From Flammeovirga kamogawensis (lineage in GTDB: Bacteria > Bacteroidota > Bacteroidia > Cytophagales > Flammeovirgaceae), in the NCBI RefSeq assembly GCF_018736065.1, contig NZ_CP076129.1, positions 372,001 through 436,000 of the forward strand: DNA of 64,000 nt, read 5' to 3'. Below the pieces are notes generated by a model. That model saw only the letters and a program-made list of their open reading frames with translations. It was not told where the DNA came from and did not search any database. Positions 41,364 to 50,497 of the stretch are shown piece by piece. The stretch's first letter is position 1. Each line of letters starts with the position of its first letter. Made by a program: the position numbers and the translations under genes.

Positions 41364-43772
41364 TCAGACATTAGAATTTCTATAACCTGTCATCTCAATT
41401 TCAACAATATTTTTTTGTTTTTCAATTGCCGCTTGAATCCTTTGATTTAATGCCAACTCAGATTCAGCACATAAATACTGCCTCCCTTCGCCAATCGAAT
41501 AATCAGGAACAAGTCTATTGTCACTTAATTCAACAGCAATTGAAGGATTTGCATCAGGACTATATGCTCTTGAGTAAGGTGTTGTTATATATCCACCTCC
41601 TTTTATTGGGTGAACAGAAATTACTTTATTGGAACTACTGCCTCCTCTTTCCAAAACAATGGTAAGTCTTCCTTGTGTATCTTCTAAAATTTCCTTTACA
41701 GGATAATTTATATTATCAAATATAGCATCAATTTCTGATTGTGGAAGTTGATTCCCTTTACTTTTTATGAAATTGAGTACTACTTCATTCGATCTAAGTT
41801 GTCTTGAAAGATCTGTATTTTTATAAGCTTTACTCCAAGCTATAACAAAAGACTCAGCTTCTCTTGCATCTACAGCATCAAAGAAATCTTTAAAAGGAGC
41901 ATTTCCATCAGCATTTTTATAATTAAAATCATTGATAAAATGTGCTTTAAGCTCATCAGAAAGTTTATTGTTTAGAATAGCTTCTAAACCTTCATCTATT
42001 TTACCTGCTAAATCTGCTCCTACAGATTTACTTAAAACTGTTATCCATTCTCCATTTTGATATTTGAGCTTTTCAACAACTTCAATTAACTCGTCTGCTA
42101 ATAGATCTTGAAAATATAATGATGATTTTACTTGTTCGGCATTACCTGAGAGATTAAACCATGGAATTGCCTCGCCATATTCTAAAGCAAGGTTTTCGGG
42201 TAAATTAGATTTGAATTTAAATTTCAGATAATAAGTTCCTTCTTCTATGTTATTTGATAAAGCTCTGGAATCATAAGTATAAACTAGGTCTTCGACACCA
42301 TGACTTGTACTTCTAACAGGACTAGCAAAACTACCTCCTAAACTTTCAGAAGTCTGAAACCTATCGAATACTAAACCTTCTAATTGATTCCCTTTCTTAA
42401 CTTCTGTAATACTTTTTGCACCATTAAATGGAGGCCAATTGATTGCCCCCCACTTATTCAGATTATTATCTACAAAAAGTTTATAGAGCTTATCCCAATC
42501 ATCTGTACCCCAATAATAGTAAGCCCATTTTGCTAAACTTTCATTTTTTGTAGCATTCTCTCCAACAAAATCAGGAACTGTTTTTATAAAGTCATTATAT
42601 TCTATGGATTTGAATGTTTGGTTAGCAATTAATGCGTCAACATCATCATCTAGTACTTTTAACCAAAATGTATTAGTAGCTAAATCTTCATATATTCCTA
42701 AATTCCCTTTTGTTACTATTGTCCCATTATGATAATTTATATCCGTTAATTGACCTATACGTTCATAATTCCCTACATCATCTGCTAGTGAAAGCTCTTT
42801 AAAGATTAAATCACCTGTTGAACTATATTCAAATTTGGCAATTTGATATTCCATTTCAGCTTTAACAACAACAGCATATAAATTATTCCTAAGGCTCGCC
42901 TTAAAATTTGAAGAAGAAAAAGAGGCTAAATCAAGTAATGTATAATGAGACAGTTCTAAAAATGCTTTGGACCAAGCAGTAGCTTTGCCACTTTGAACAG
43001 CTATTTTATTAAATACATTTGAAAATGATTCTAAAGTTGTTCTAAATTGCTTTGAATTTACTACTTTTTGATAAGATTTTTTAATTACACTTCTGCTTAA
43101 TTTATAACCTCCATTCACTAAAATAGCACCTCCATAAAGCCCTGTCAAAAGGTCCCAATCATTAATAAAGTCTTCTCCATCTTGACCATAGTTTTCTTTA
43201 ATGGCATCCTTATTTAATGTAATAAAAATATCTGTACTGGACATACTGACTTCCAAAGCCGCAATTGTACCTGAAGAAGTACCCAATGTTGACAAAATAG
43301 CTACTGTTTCAAGAGCTATCCTCGCTTTATCCATTTGAATATTTCTATTATAGTTAGTACTAAACCATTGTAACCAACATATAGGTACTATATAAGATGT
43401 TCCTTCTTTTATATATCCTCCTTCTAGTCCTAAAGTATTAAAAAATGAATCTCTAAAAGTGACATGCACCAACTCAAATGGATTAGCTGTAGTTAGTCTA
43501 TGAATATATTGTGAACTATTATTAAGTTTTCTCTTTGTATAAAATGAAATTGACTTGTTACTTTCATTCATATCCCCTCCTACTTCAAATTCTAAGGTAT
43601 TGTTTTCTCCTATATTTGTAATACCCCAAACACCTACATTATGAAGATAAAAGTCTTTAGTATTATCAAATAAATATTGGTCTCCTGAATCAATAACTGG
43701 CTCAAACACAAATTCATTATATCTTGATTGATTGGTTTGAAAATCCCACTGGGTAATTGTATTTATAAACAA
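41364..43772 (-). CDS. middle part of a toxin carrier, broken off by in-frame stops
   Basis: 802 residues from a TTG, but there is no reason to believe this is a start. The frame continues upstream for 24 more codons to a TAA at 43845-43847, beyond which the zincin-carrier fragment runs in the same frame. The sequence is a pretoxin region: a helical segment (IAALEVSMSSTDIFITLN, SVIKKSYQKVVNSKQFRTTLESF), an EWITVLSKSVGADLAGKIDEGLEAIL part and, near the end, VISVHPIKGGGYITTPYSRAY leading into the WHH tip. A decayed copy of that last segment lies at 53.7 kb. Together with its neighbours this was probably one gene of about 1540 codons. Confidence 0.6.
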   Translation of the reverse strand: MFINTITQWDFQTNQSRYNEFVFEPVIDSGDQYLFDNTKDFYLHNVGVWGITNIGENNTLEFEVGGDMNESNKSISFYTKRKLNNSSQYIHRLTTANPFELVHVTFRDSFFNTLGLEGGYIKEGTSYIVPICWLQWFSTNYNRNIQMDKARIALETVAILSTLGTSSGTIAALEVSMSSTDIFITLNKDAIKENYGQDGEDFINDWDLLTGLYGGAILVNGGYKLSRSVIKKSYQKVVNSKQFRTTLESFSNVFNKIAVQSGKATAWSKAFLELSHYTLLDLASFSSSNFKASLRNNLYAVVVKAEMEYQIAKFEYSSTGDLIFKELSLADDVGNYERIGQLTDINYHNGTIVTKGNLGIYEDLATNTFWLKVLDDDVDALIANQTFKSIEYNDFIKTVPDFVGENATKNESLAKWAYYYWGTDDWDKLYKLFVDNNLNKWGAINWPPFNGAKSITEVKKGNQLEGLVFDRFQTSESLGGSFASPVRSTSHGVEDLVYTYDSRALSNNIEEGTYYLKFKFKSNLPENLALEYGEAIPWFNLSGNAEQVKSSLYFQDLLADELIEVVEKLKYQNGEWITVLSKSVGADLAGKIDEGLEAILNNKLSDELKAHFINDFNYKNADGNAPFKDFFDAVDAREAESFVIAWSKAYKNTDLSRQLRSNEVVLNFIKSKGNQLPQSEIDAIFDNINYPVKEILEDTQGRLTIVLERGGSSSNKVISVHPIKGGGYITTPYSRAYSPDANPSIAVELSDNRLVPDYSIGEGRQYLCAESELALNQRIQAAIEKQKNIVEIEMTGYRNSNV

Positions 43773-43844
43773 GTCATAGTCTGAGCCATCAATCTGATTA
43801 ACTAATTTGTAATAAAGGTCAAATTCATTATTAGATAATAACGT

Positions 43845-45734
43845 TTATAATAATTTCTTTTCCTCATCTGTTTTTGTTGAGGTGATAATTTGAACAATAA
43901 ATTCATCAACAAAACTTTTCTTAATAAGTTCTTCTAAAACATAATCCTTTTCACCTACACTAATTGTAGACCAAACACATGAAAACTCGAAATAGGCGTT
44001 CAGTAACTTCTTGATCTCATCACCTTCCAATGTTAAGATTTGATCTAATTTTCTTCTTGCTACATCTAATTCGTAATAAAAAGAAGGTGCACCTCCAAGA
44101 TAATTTTCTAATGAATTTTTAAAGAAAACATCCACATCAAAACCGCCATCTTCAGATACATTTCGATCTAAAGCTTTATTTTTTATTAAAGCTATATAGT
44201 TTGCTTTGAATTGCTCTTTGTTTAAAATTAAATCAGCTGTACAATGTTGAAATAATTGTGGATAAAGGTTGATCTGATGTGCGTGAGTAAAAATTATATT
44301 AGATGTATTTCTATCAACGTCTGCTTCAGAAGCAAAAGCAGTAAGAAATAACTTAGCCTCATCACCTAATTCAGGTGTGATTTTAGCATAAATAAACTCA
44401 CCATCTGTGATCGGGTATTTCCCATCTAAAAAATTATATTCTAATAGTTCTCCATCTTTTTTTGATGAAGAACTTGATAATTGACTAAAGAAACTCTCTG
44501 AAAAAGAATAGGTTGATACTAAGAAATTTACATTTCCATCTTTTAAACAAGGTACACCTATAATTGCTTTTCCATCCTTTAAAATAAAGTCTACAATTTT
44601 TTCTGTTTTTACATCAGCATAGATATTCCCCTGAGGATCTTTATAACCCATAAACTTTTGGGTGCTACAACCTAATCTTCCTGTATATTCAATCCCATTT
44701 ACTGTAAACTTTAGTAAAGTACCTATTGGAGCAATCAAAGCCTTATCGTTACCACTTGTACATTGATTTAAATAAAAATTATCTCCGGTACTAAATATAA
44801 CTTCCTGTAAACCACTATCAATAGTTATTGGATAACCACTTGGTGTTATAAAAGTGAATGTACCATCCTCATTTTTGAATTTATTTAATTTTGAGATATT
44901 TGAAACTGTTGCACTCTGCCCCTCCTCATCCTCATTCACAAACGAAACCATTGCTGCAGGATTTTGTAATATTTCCCATTGCCATTTCCATAGTTCCAAA
45001 CCGCCATTGTAGTCCATTAAATTAGCAGTTGAGCCTTTCGTAATTCCTTCTAGCGTTTTCCATGTGTGCCCTAATCCAAAAGCACCATGACCAAGTTCGT
45101 GGGCTACGGTACGGTAAGTTTCTTCGTTATTCGAGGGGTTAAAAATAAAACCGTAGCGAGAGGATAAAGGCATAAAACCATCTACAGCTTCATCTGATGC
45201 CTTAGGCGACCAGAACAAGACAACCTCTTTTCCTTTGGGTTTTGTATGCTTGTCTCGGAAGTATTTGATGATGTTTTTTTGCTCCGAAGTATACGCTGTC
45301 AACGACTCTGAATCACCAACTTGTAGGGCATCATCTTGTGGGTTGATATCCCAAGCACTGTACTTTAAATCATAACTATCTTTTATGTCTACTGTCCATT
45401 CTATAAGTGCTTGACCATAAACTGCATTTTGGTACATTTGTAAGTCTGTGGCATCGGGAAGAGTTTGTCCGTTTACTGCGTAAATTCGTAATGTGTATTG
45501 CTGTTTCTCGTAAGGTTGCACATTAATTTTTCCTACATACTTTTCTTTTCCGTCAATGGTTTTGTACGCTTGCCATTCTGTAGGCTTGTTGTCTTTTTTA
45601 CTTTGTAAGCTAACTACACCATCACGAGCATTGGCTGTTAAACTTTTGTCTTCTGAACGGAAAAACACATTTTCTGTGGCTCCATTGATGGCCACTTCTA
45701 CGGTGTTTGTTCCCTCGGCAACGGGTGATTTCAA
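43845..45734 (-). CDS. zincin metalloprotease carrier fragment (copy B), 5'-truncated
   Basis: 629 residues. The frame opens with MKSPVAEGTN from a TTG only 38 bp past the previous cassette's terminator hairpin, with no signal peptide. The homology to copy A starts abruptly at VAEG, so this is an orphan cassette start, not a natural N-terminus. The zincin motif HELGHGAFGLGH is intact (His212, Glu213, His216). After SFVNEDEEG it departs from copy A into a cassette-specific region of about 330 residues. The TAA at its end is in frame with the next 802-residue frame, so the break is probably a point mutation. Confidence 0.65.
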   Translation of the reverse strand: MKSPVAEGTNTVEVAINGATENVFFRSEDKSLTANARDGVVSLQSKKDNKPTEWQAYKTIDGKEKYVGKINVQPYEKQQYTLRIYAVNGQTLPDATDLQMYQNAVYGQALIEWTVDIKDSYDLKYSAWDINPQDDALQVGDSESLTAYTSEQKNIIKYFRDKHTKPKGKEVVLFWSPKASDEAVDGFMPLSSRYGFIFNPSNNEETYRTVAHELGHGAFGLGHTWKTLEGITKGSTANLMDYNGGLELWKWQWEILQNPAAMVSFVNEDEEGQSATVSNISKLNKFKNEDGTFTFITPSGYPITIDSGLQEVIFSTGDNFYLNQCTSGNDKALIAPIGTLLKFTVNGIEYTGRLGCSTQKFMGYKDPQGNIYADVKTEKIVDFILKDGKAIIGVPCLKDGNVNFLVSTYSFSESFFSQLSSSSSKKDGELLEYNFLDGKYPITDGEFIYAKITPELGDEAKLFLTAFASEADVDRNTSNIIFTHAHQINLYPQLFQHCTADLILNKEQFKANYIALIKNKALDRNVSEDGGFDVDVFFKNSLENYLGGAPSFYYELDVARRKLDQILTLEGDEIKKLLNAYFEFSCVWSTISVGEKDYVLEELIKKSFVDEFIVQIITSTKTDEEKKLL

Positions 45735-45744
45735 TAGAAGAAGT

Positions 45745-45784
45745 GAAAAAGCCGTAAAAGCTATTTTCTAACTTTTACGGCTTT
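45745..45784 (-). terminator. cassette-end terminator, copy 1
   Basis: A 13-bp perfect stem (45748-45760 and 45772-45784, AAAGCCGTAAAAG) followed by T5 on the minus strand. It is behind the 298-residue immunity gene and immediately ahead of zincin block B. Confidence 0.85.
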
Positions 45785-45799
45785 ATAGATTTTCAAGGT

Positions 45800-46696
45800 T
45801 TATATTTCATCATAAAAAAGCCTCTGGGTAAGACTGTAAATGAATATTTTCTCATTGTTGGTAAATTGTTCCATGATATACATGTATTCATTGATATGAT
45901 CGGCATTTGAATCTTCATTTCCCCACACTTCAATTCTAGTTTTACAGGATGTAATATCTTCTTTACTTCTTTCCCCTGTATAACTCTTTGAAAATTCAGT
46001 TGCATCTACTTGAACATAAGAATTTTCATTTTTATATGCATGAAAATAGTAATCTCCAATCGTGATTAATAATCTATTATTTCTTTCGTTAGTATACTCA
46101 ACTTTTACATCTCTCTTTTTAGAAGTGTAATAGTTCTCAAGTATAACCTTAAAATCGTGAATAGATAAACAATCATCTTTTAAAAATAACCAATGTTCAT
46201 AATCACTTTTGTCGGTTTCGGGGATAGGGATAGATTCTACTTTTCGAAGTCTTTCTTCGTTTTCAATGATATAATTAATATTTCCTTTACATGTTTCATA
46301 AAATTCATCATTTGCTTTATTAAATAAAATATAAGCAAAATCTCCTGCTAAATTTACGTCACTATTTGAATATTCATTACAATCTAAACCTGGGAAATAT
46401 TCAAAACTTTTAAGATTATGAAAAACGTCCCAATAGAGTTTTCTTATTTTGTCATTTCTTATATAGACTTCTCCAAGATAAGTCACATATTCATCAACTA
46501 AATATAAATTTTCAATTTTCCTTAATTCACTGATAGACCCAAAATCCTTAATGAATTTACGCCCTATCACCTTTAATGATTCAATACTAAAATCAAGTTG
46601 TTCTCTTTCATTAGGTTCAAATTTATTAATGAAACTTTCTAATCTCGTTTCAATGTTTTCTATCCAATTATTAAAATATTCTTGCGGTATAATCAT
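45800..46696 (-). CDS. 298-aa immunity-like protein, copy 1
   Basis: No signal peptide; soluble, acidic, mixed alpha/beta. I recognise no known family. It overlaps the upstream nuclease-tip gene by 4 bp (ATGA), the arrangement expected for an immunity gene translationally coupled to its toxin. A near-identical copy lies at 48327-49223 behind the same nuclease tip. Differences cluster at two places, around residues 90-105 and in the last 60 residues. It probably binds and inhibits the PD-(D/E)XK tip. Confidence 0.7.
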   Translation of the reverse strand: MIIPQEYFNNWIENIETRLESFINKFEPNEREQLDFSIESLKVIGRKFIKDFGSISELRKIENLYLVDEYVTYLGEVYIRNDKIRKLYWDVFHNLKSFEYFPGLDCNEYSNSDVNLAGDFAYILFNKANDEFYETCKGNINYIIENEERLRKVESIPIPETDKSDYEHWLFLKDDCLSIHDFKVILENYYTSKKRDVKVEYTNERNNRLLITIGDYYFHAYKNENSYVQVDATEFSKSYTGERSKEDITSCKTRIEVWGNEDSNADHINEYMYIMEQFTNNEKIFIYSLTQRLFYDEI

Positions 46697-47646
46697 TTTA
46701 TCTCATTAATTACGGTTACTGTAATATTATTTTCAGTTAGTAGTTTTCTTAAATTTTCACTTGGCCCTCTATTTAGAAAAATCCATTCAACTTCTCTTAA
46801 TCCACCAACTTCTTTATTAAGAAGTTCAATATCCATCAAAGCTTCTTTCTCTATATCTTTTGATAAACAAACATTATGAGAGGAATAATCTTTAACTTCT
46901 ATTGCTTTATTTTTTGATTGATCATAAATATCATGACGTCTATTACCTATCACTTTTTCATTTCTTAAAGTAATTTTAATAGGTTCTATTTCTCCTTTTC
47001 TATTTTTCCAAGTTCTTTCAAAATCACTTTGTGGTATGTGGCTAAGATCAGGACTATTTGCAGCATATTCCTTCACCGCTAAATCAGCACTTTTCGATTT
47101 TTTAATATTTCCATCATATTGGTTACTCCATTCCTTCGCCCAATCAGAAACAATAGGTACTTGAGCATAATTAGAAGTTACCGTAGTTTGGTAGGTTTGT
47201 TCTTTATCTGACGTCCAATGAGGAATCACCGTCTTTTCATAGAAAACAAATTTCTCTGGAATAATATAATCATGATCATTTAAAGCATCAACCCTCAAAT
47301 TACTTACTGACAATGAACTTACAAAGTTTTCTAATGTAGTTATCTGACTCATATTCTCATCTGTCATTTTTGCAATATAACCTTGAGCGGCTAAATCTAA
47401 AGATGAAAAAAGTAAAATTTGATCCGAATTTTTACGTACCTTTTTACTCTTATTTTCATATAACAATTTCCATTCCTCAACCAAAGTAACGTTCGTCTCA
47501 AATGTACTCATCAATACATCATCTGAACACAATTCTCCTAATAAAAGCTCTAATATTTTTTCATCCTTTATCGTATTTTCTGTTGTCAGATCTTCTAATT
47601 CCACTAATTTCCCAACAAACTCACTCATTCCCATCCTGATCCTCAT
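46693..47646 (-). pseudogene. PD-(D/E)XK nuclease toxin tip (copy 1), frameshifted from its carrier
   Basis: The last about 145 residues, from WSNQYDGN, are a nuclease domain with RRHDIYD followed by NKAIEVKDY, the D...ExK core of the restriction-endonuclease fold. They are almost identical to the tip at 49.2 kb. The first about 170 residues (EFVGKLVELEDLTTENTIKDEK...) are a cassette-specific pretoxin region. The open frame begins inside the remains of zincin block C but one base out of frame: the carrier frame reads SFVNEDQDGNE and then a stop, while this frame reads MRIRMGMSEF. So it is not a natural N-terminus and expression is doubtful. It is coupled by ATGA to the immunity gene. Confidence 0.65.
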
Positions 47647-48261
47647 TCACAAACGAAACCATTGCTGCAGGATTTTGTAATATTTCCCATTGCCATTTCC
47701 ATAGCTCCAAACCGCCATTATAGTCCATTAAATTTGCCGTTGAGCCTTGCGTTATGCCTTCTAGGGTTTTGTATGCTTGTCTCTGAAGTATTTGATGATG
47801 TTTTTTTGCTCCGAAGTATACGCTGTCAACGACTCTGAATCACCAACTTGTAGGGCATCATCTTGTGGGTTGATATCCCAAGCACTGTACTTTAAATCAT
47901 AACTGTCTTTTATGTCTACAGTCCACTCTATAAGTGCTTGACCATAAACTGAATTTTGGTACATTTGTAAGGCTGTGGCATCGGGAAGAGTTTGTCCGTT
48001 TACTGCGTAAATTCGTAATGTGTATTGCTGTTTCTCGTAAGGTTGCACATTAATTTTTCCTACATACTTTTCTTTTCCGTTAATGGTTTTGTACGCTTGC
48101 CATTCTGTAGGCTTGTTGTCTTTTTTACTTTGTAAGCTAACTACACCATCACGAGCATTGGCTGTTAAACTTTTGTCTTCTGAACGGAAAAATACATTTT
48201 CTGTAGCTCCATTAATGGCCACTTCTACGGTGTTTGTTCCCTCAGCAACGGGTGATTTCAA
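47639..48261 (-). pseudogene. zincin carrier fragment (copy C) with a 184-bp deletion
   Basis: This matches zincin block A except for a 184-bp deletion at about 47766, whose two ends share GTTTT. The loss removes the segment from PKGKEVVLFW through HELGHGAFGLGH and shifts the frame, so the open frame stops at HTKP. The remainder (LEGITQGSTANLMDYNGGLELWKWQW ... SFVNED) lies in another frame. It starts from a TTG with no signal peptide, like copy B. It is certainly inactive as a protease. Confidence 0.85.
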
Positions 48262-48272
48262 TAGAAGAAGTG

Positions 48273-48311
48273 AAAAAACCGTAAAAGCTATTTTCCAACT
48301 TTTACGGCTTT
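48273..48311 (-). terminator. cassette-end terminator, copy 2
   Basis: Same hairpin as at 45745-45784 with one substitution in the stem (48276-48287 and 48299-48311), followed by T-rich DNA on the minus strand. It ends the second immunity gene. Confidence 0.8.
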
Positions 48312-48326
48312 ATAGATTTTCAAGGT

Positions 48327-49223
48327 TTAAATCTCATCATAAAATAGCCTCTGGGTGAGACTGTAAATGAATATATTGGAATCATTTTTTAACTGATCCA
48401 TGATATACATATACTCATTGATGTAATCGGCATTTGGATCTTCATTTCCCCACACTTCAATTCTGGTTTTACAGGATGTAATATCTGCTTTACTTCTTTC
48501 TCCTGTATAACTCGTTGCAAATTCAGTTGCATCTACTTGAACATAAGAATTTTCATTTTTATATGCATGAAAATAGTAATCTCCAATCGTGATTAATAAT
48601 CTATTATTTCTTTCGTTAGTATACTCAACTTTTACATCTCTTTTTTTAGAAGTGTAATAGTTCTCAAGTATAACCTTAAAATCGTGAATAGATAAACAAT
48701 CATCTTTTAAAAATAACCAATGTTCATAATCACTTTTGTCGGTTTCGGGGATAGGGATAGATTCTACTTTTCGAAGTCTTTCTTCGTTTTCAATGATATA
48801 ATTAATATTTCCTTTACATGTTTCATAAAATTCATCATTTGCTTTATTAAATAAAATATAAGCAAAATCTCCTGCTAAATTTACGTTACTATTTGAATAT
48901 TCATCACAATGGAGGCCTGGAAAATATTTGAAATTCTCTAAATTATGAAAAACGTTCCAATAGAGTTTTCTTATTTTGTCATTTCTTATATAGACTTCTC
49001 CAAGATAAGTCACATATTCATCAACTAAATATAAACTTTCAATTTTCCTTAATTCACTGATAGACTCAAAATTCTTAATGAATTTACGCCCTATCACCTT
49101 TAATGATTCAATACTAAAATCAAGTTGTTCTCTTTCATTAGGTTCGAATTTATTAATGAAACTTTCTAATCTCGTTTCAATGTTTTCTATCCAATTATTA
49201 AAATATTCTTGCGGTATAATCAT
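48327..49223 (-). CDS. 298-aa immunity-like protein, copy 2
   Basis: Paralogue of the protein at 45800-46696 with identical length. Differences are few and clustered: NVFHNLENFKYFPGLHC near residues 90-105 and ATSYTGERSKADI, MDQLKNDSNI in the last 60 residues. Both copies have fully open frames, whereas the surrounding carrier pieces are broken. This suggests selection keeps the immunity genes. It overlaps the Hint-nuclease gene by ATGA. Confidence 0.7.
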   Translation of the reverse strand: MIIPQEYFNNWIENIETRLESFINKFEPNEREQLDFSIESLKVIGRKFIKNFESISELRKIESLYLVDEYVTYLGEVYIRNDKIRKLYWNVFHNLENFKYFPGLHCDEYSNSNVNLAGDFAYILFNKANDEFYETCKGNINYIIENEERLRKVESIPIPETDKSDYEHWLFLKDDCLSIHDFKVILENYYTSKKRDVKVEYTNERNNRLLITIGDYYFHAYKNENSYVQVDATEFATSYTGERSKADITSCKTRIEVWGNEDPNADYINEYMYIMDQLKNDSNIFIYSLTQRLFYDEI

Positions 49224-50497
49224 TTTATCTCATTAATTACGGTTACTGTAATATTATTTTCAGTTAGTAGTTTTCTTAAATTTTCACTTGGCCCTCTATT
49301 TAGAAAAATCCATTCAACTTCTCTTAATCCACCAACTTCTTTATTAAGAAGTTCAATATCCATCAAAGCTTCTTTCTCTATATCTTTTGATAAACAAACA
49401 TTATGAGAGGAATAATCTTTAACTTCTATTGCTTTATTTTTTGCTTCATCATAAATATCATGACGTCTATTACCTATCACTTTTTCATTCCTTAAAGTAA
49501 TTTCAATAGGCTCATTTTCACCCAAATCATTCTTCCAAGTTCTTTCAAAATCACTTTGTGGTATGTGGCTAAGATCAGGACTATTTGCAGCATATTCCTT
49601 CACCGCTAAATCAGCACTTTTCGATTTTTTAATATTTCCATCATATTGATTACTCCATGTATAAAAGTCTGCATCAGGGTTTTCTTCTTTATAATTGTTC
49701 CATCGTTTTGCCTTATGTTCTTTCGTCCATGAAGCAGGAGAAACATTCATGTCCATGTTTTGTGCTATATCTTCAATATCACCTTTTTTAATTTTAAGTT
49801 CAAGCCATTTATCAGGATTTGATGAATTAGAAAAAGTGCTTTCCAGTTTTGAAGCATCACCACCATCTTCAATGAAAGCCTTTAATTTTTCAAGATTCTC
49901 TTTTTTAGTTCTGACCTCACTCGCCCCTTCTTTAGTTGATTTGCTTAATACCTTCCAAAAAGCTATCAATTCTAGCCCTTCTTCTCCACTTTTTATTGCA
50001 TCTTTAAATACCTTATTATTAGGATCTAAAAATTCATCTGTAAAGGTTTTTCGTTGGGCTTCAGATAAATTTAGATCAGCTAATTTATTTCTAGTATTAG
50101 ATGGTAAAGTACAAGCATTATGCACCAATATCCCCTCAGCAAAGTAAGTATGTAACTCACCTACCTCGAAATTATAAACTTGCTGGGGAGCATATTCTTG
50201 CTTTAAAGAAGTAACAACAATGTAGTTGCCCTCTATACTTAAAATACTATCTCCTTCAAGAAAATCTCTTGCTAGTTTATAACCTGCAGGAGTGAAAATG
50301 GGATGGTTAGGTGTACTTTGGAGTAACTTTTTATTTTCGTGGTAAAGCGTGACTAAGCTGTCTGCAAAAGAGGTTTCTATGCTTGTTACAATAAATACAC
50401 CAATAAAGAAATAATTTACCACTGCTTCAATAATAAATAAACCTTGATATTCAACTTTTAATCTAGCATCTTTACAAAAAAGATTCAGACATGGCAC
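49220..50497 (-). CDS. Hint-domain plus PD-(D/E)XK nuclease toxin, 5'-truncated (copy 2)
   Basis: The open frame has 425 codons, but genuine toxin sequence begins only about 50388 (DSLVTLYHENKKLL). Upstream of that the DNA belongs to the neighbouring Rpn gene, whose start it even overlaps on the opposite strand. Residues about 55-130 are the C-terminal half of a pretoxin Hint domain (STPNHPIFTPAGYKLARDF, then GELHTYFAEGILVHNAC), which would autocleave after VHN and free the toxin. The N-terminal Hint half is missing. A helical linker follows, then the nuclease tip with RRHDIYD and IEVKDY, nearly identical to the tip at 46.7 kb. Probably a relic of a full Hint carrier cut by the insertion. Confidence 0.72.
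   Translation of the reverse strand: MPCLNLFCKDARLKVEYQGLFIIEAVVNYFFIGVFIVTSIETSFADSLVTLYHENKKLLQSTPNHPIFTPAGYKLARDFLEGDSILSIEGNYIVVTSLKQEYAPQQVYNFEVGELHTYFAEGILVHNACTLPSNTRNKLADLNLSEAQRKTFTDEFLDPNNKVFKDAIKSGEEGLELIAFWKVLSKSTKEGASEVRTKKENLEKLKAFIEDGGDASKLESTFSNSSNPDKWLELKIKKGDIEDIAQNMDMNVSPASWTKEHKAKRWNNYKEENPDADFYTWSNQYDGNIKKSKSADLAVKEYAANSPDLSHIPQSDFERTWKNDLGENEPIEITLRNEKVIGNRRHDIYDEAKNKAIEVKDYSSHNVCLSKDIEKEALMDIELLNKEVGGLREVEWIFLNRGPSENLRKLLTENNITVTVINEIK

Larger units (their letters stand above)
44928..47131 (-). repeat. 2.2-kb tandem repeat unit, copy 1 (zincin block B, hairpin, 298-aa immunity gene, nuclease tip)
   Basis: Positions 44928-45722 (zincin block) and 45723-47131 (1409 bp of terminator, immunity gene and toxin 3' end) are followed, after 507 unique bases, by the same two pieces at 47639-48249 and 48250-49658. 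The second segment has exactly the same length in both copies. Both copies diverge abruptly after the same TTACTCCAT. Confidence 0.85.
47639..49658 (-). repeat. 2.2-kb tandem repeat unit, copy 2 (184 bp shorter)
   Basis: Second copy of the unit at 44928-47131. It contains zincin block C (47639-48249), then 1409 bp with a terminator, the second 298-residue immunity gene and the second nuclease tip. Confidence 0.85.

Noticed and set aside
41364-41366. TGA codons inside both WHH toxin genes as possible recoding (selenocysteine or tryptophan)
   Set aside because: The two TGA codons are at different positions in the two copies, no SECIS-like hairpin is apparent, other genes here use TGA as a normal stop, and neighbouring fossils also contain TAA and TAG in place of sense codons. 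Decay is simpler.
49695-50147. 150-codon plus-strand open frame opposite the Hint-nuclease gene
   Set aside because: It overlaps the Hint and linker coding sequence and its translation is Ser/Phe-rich without motifs; a shadow.
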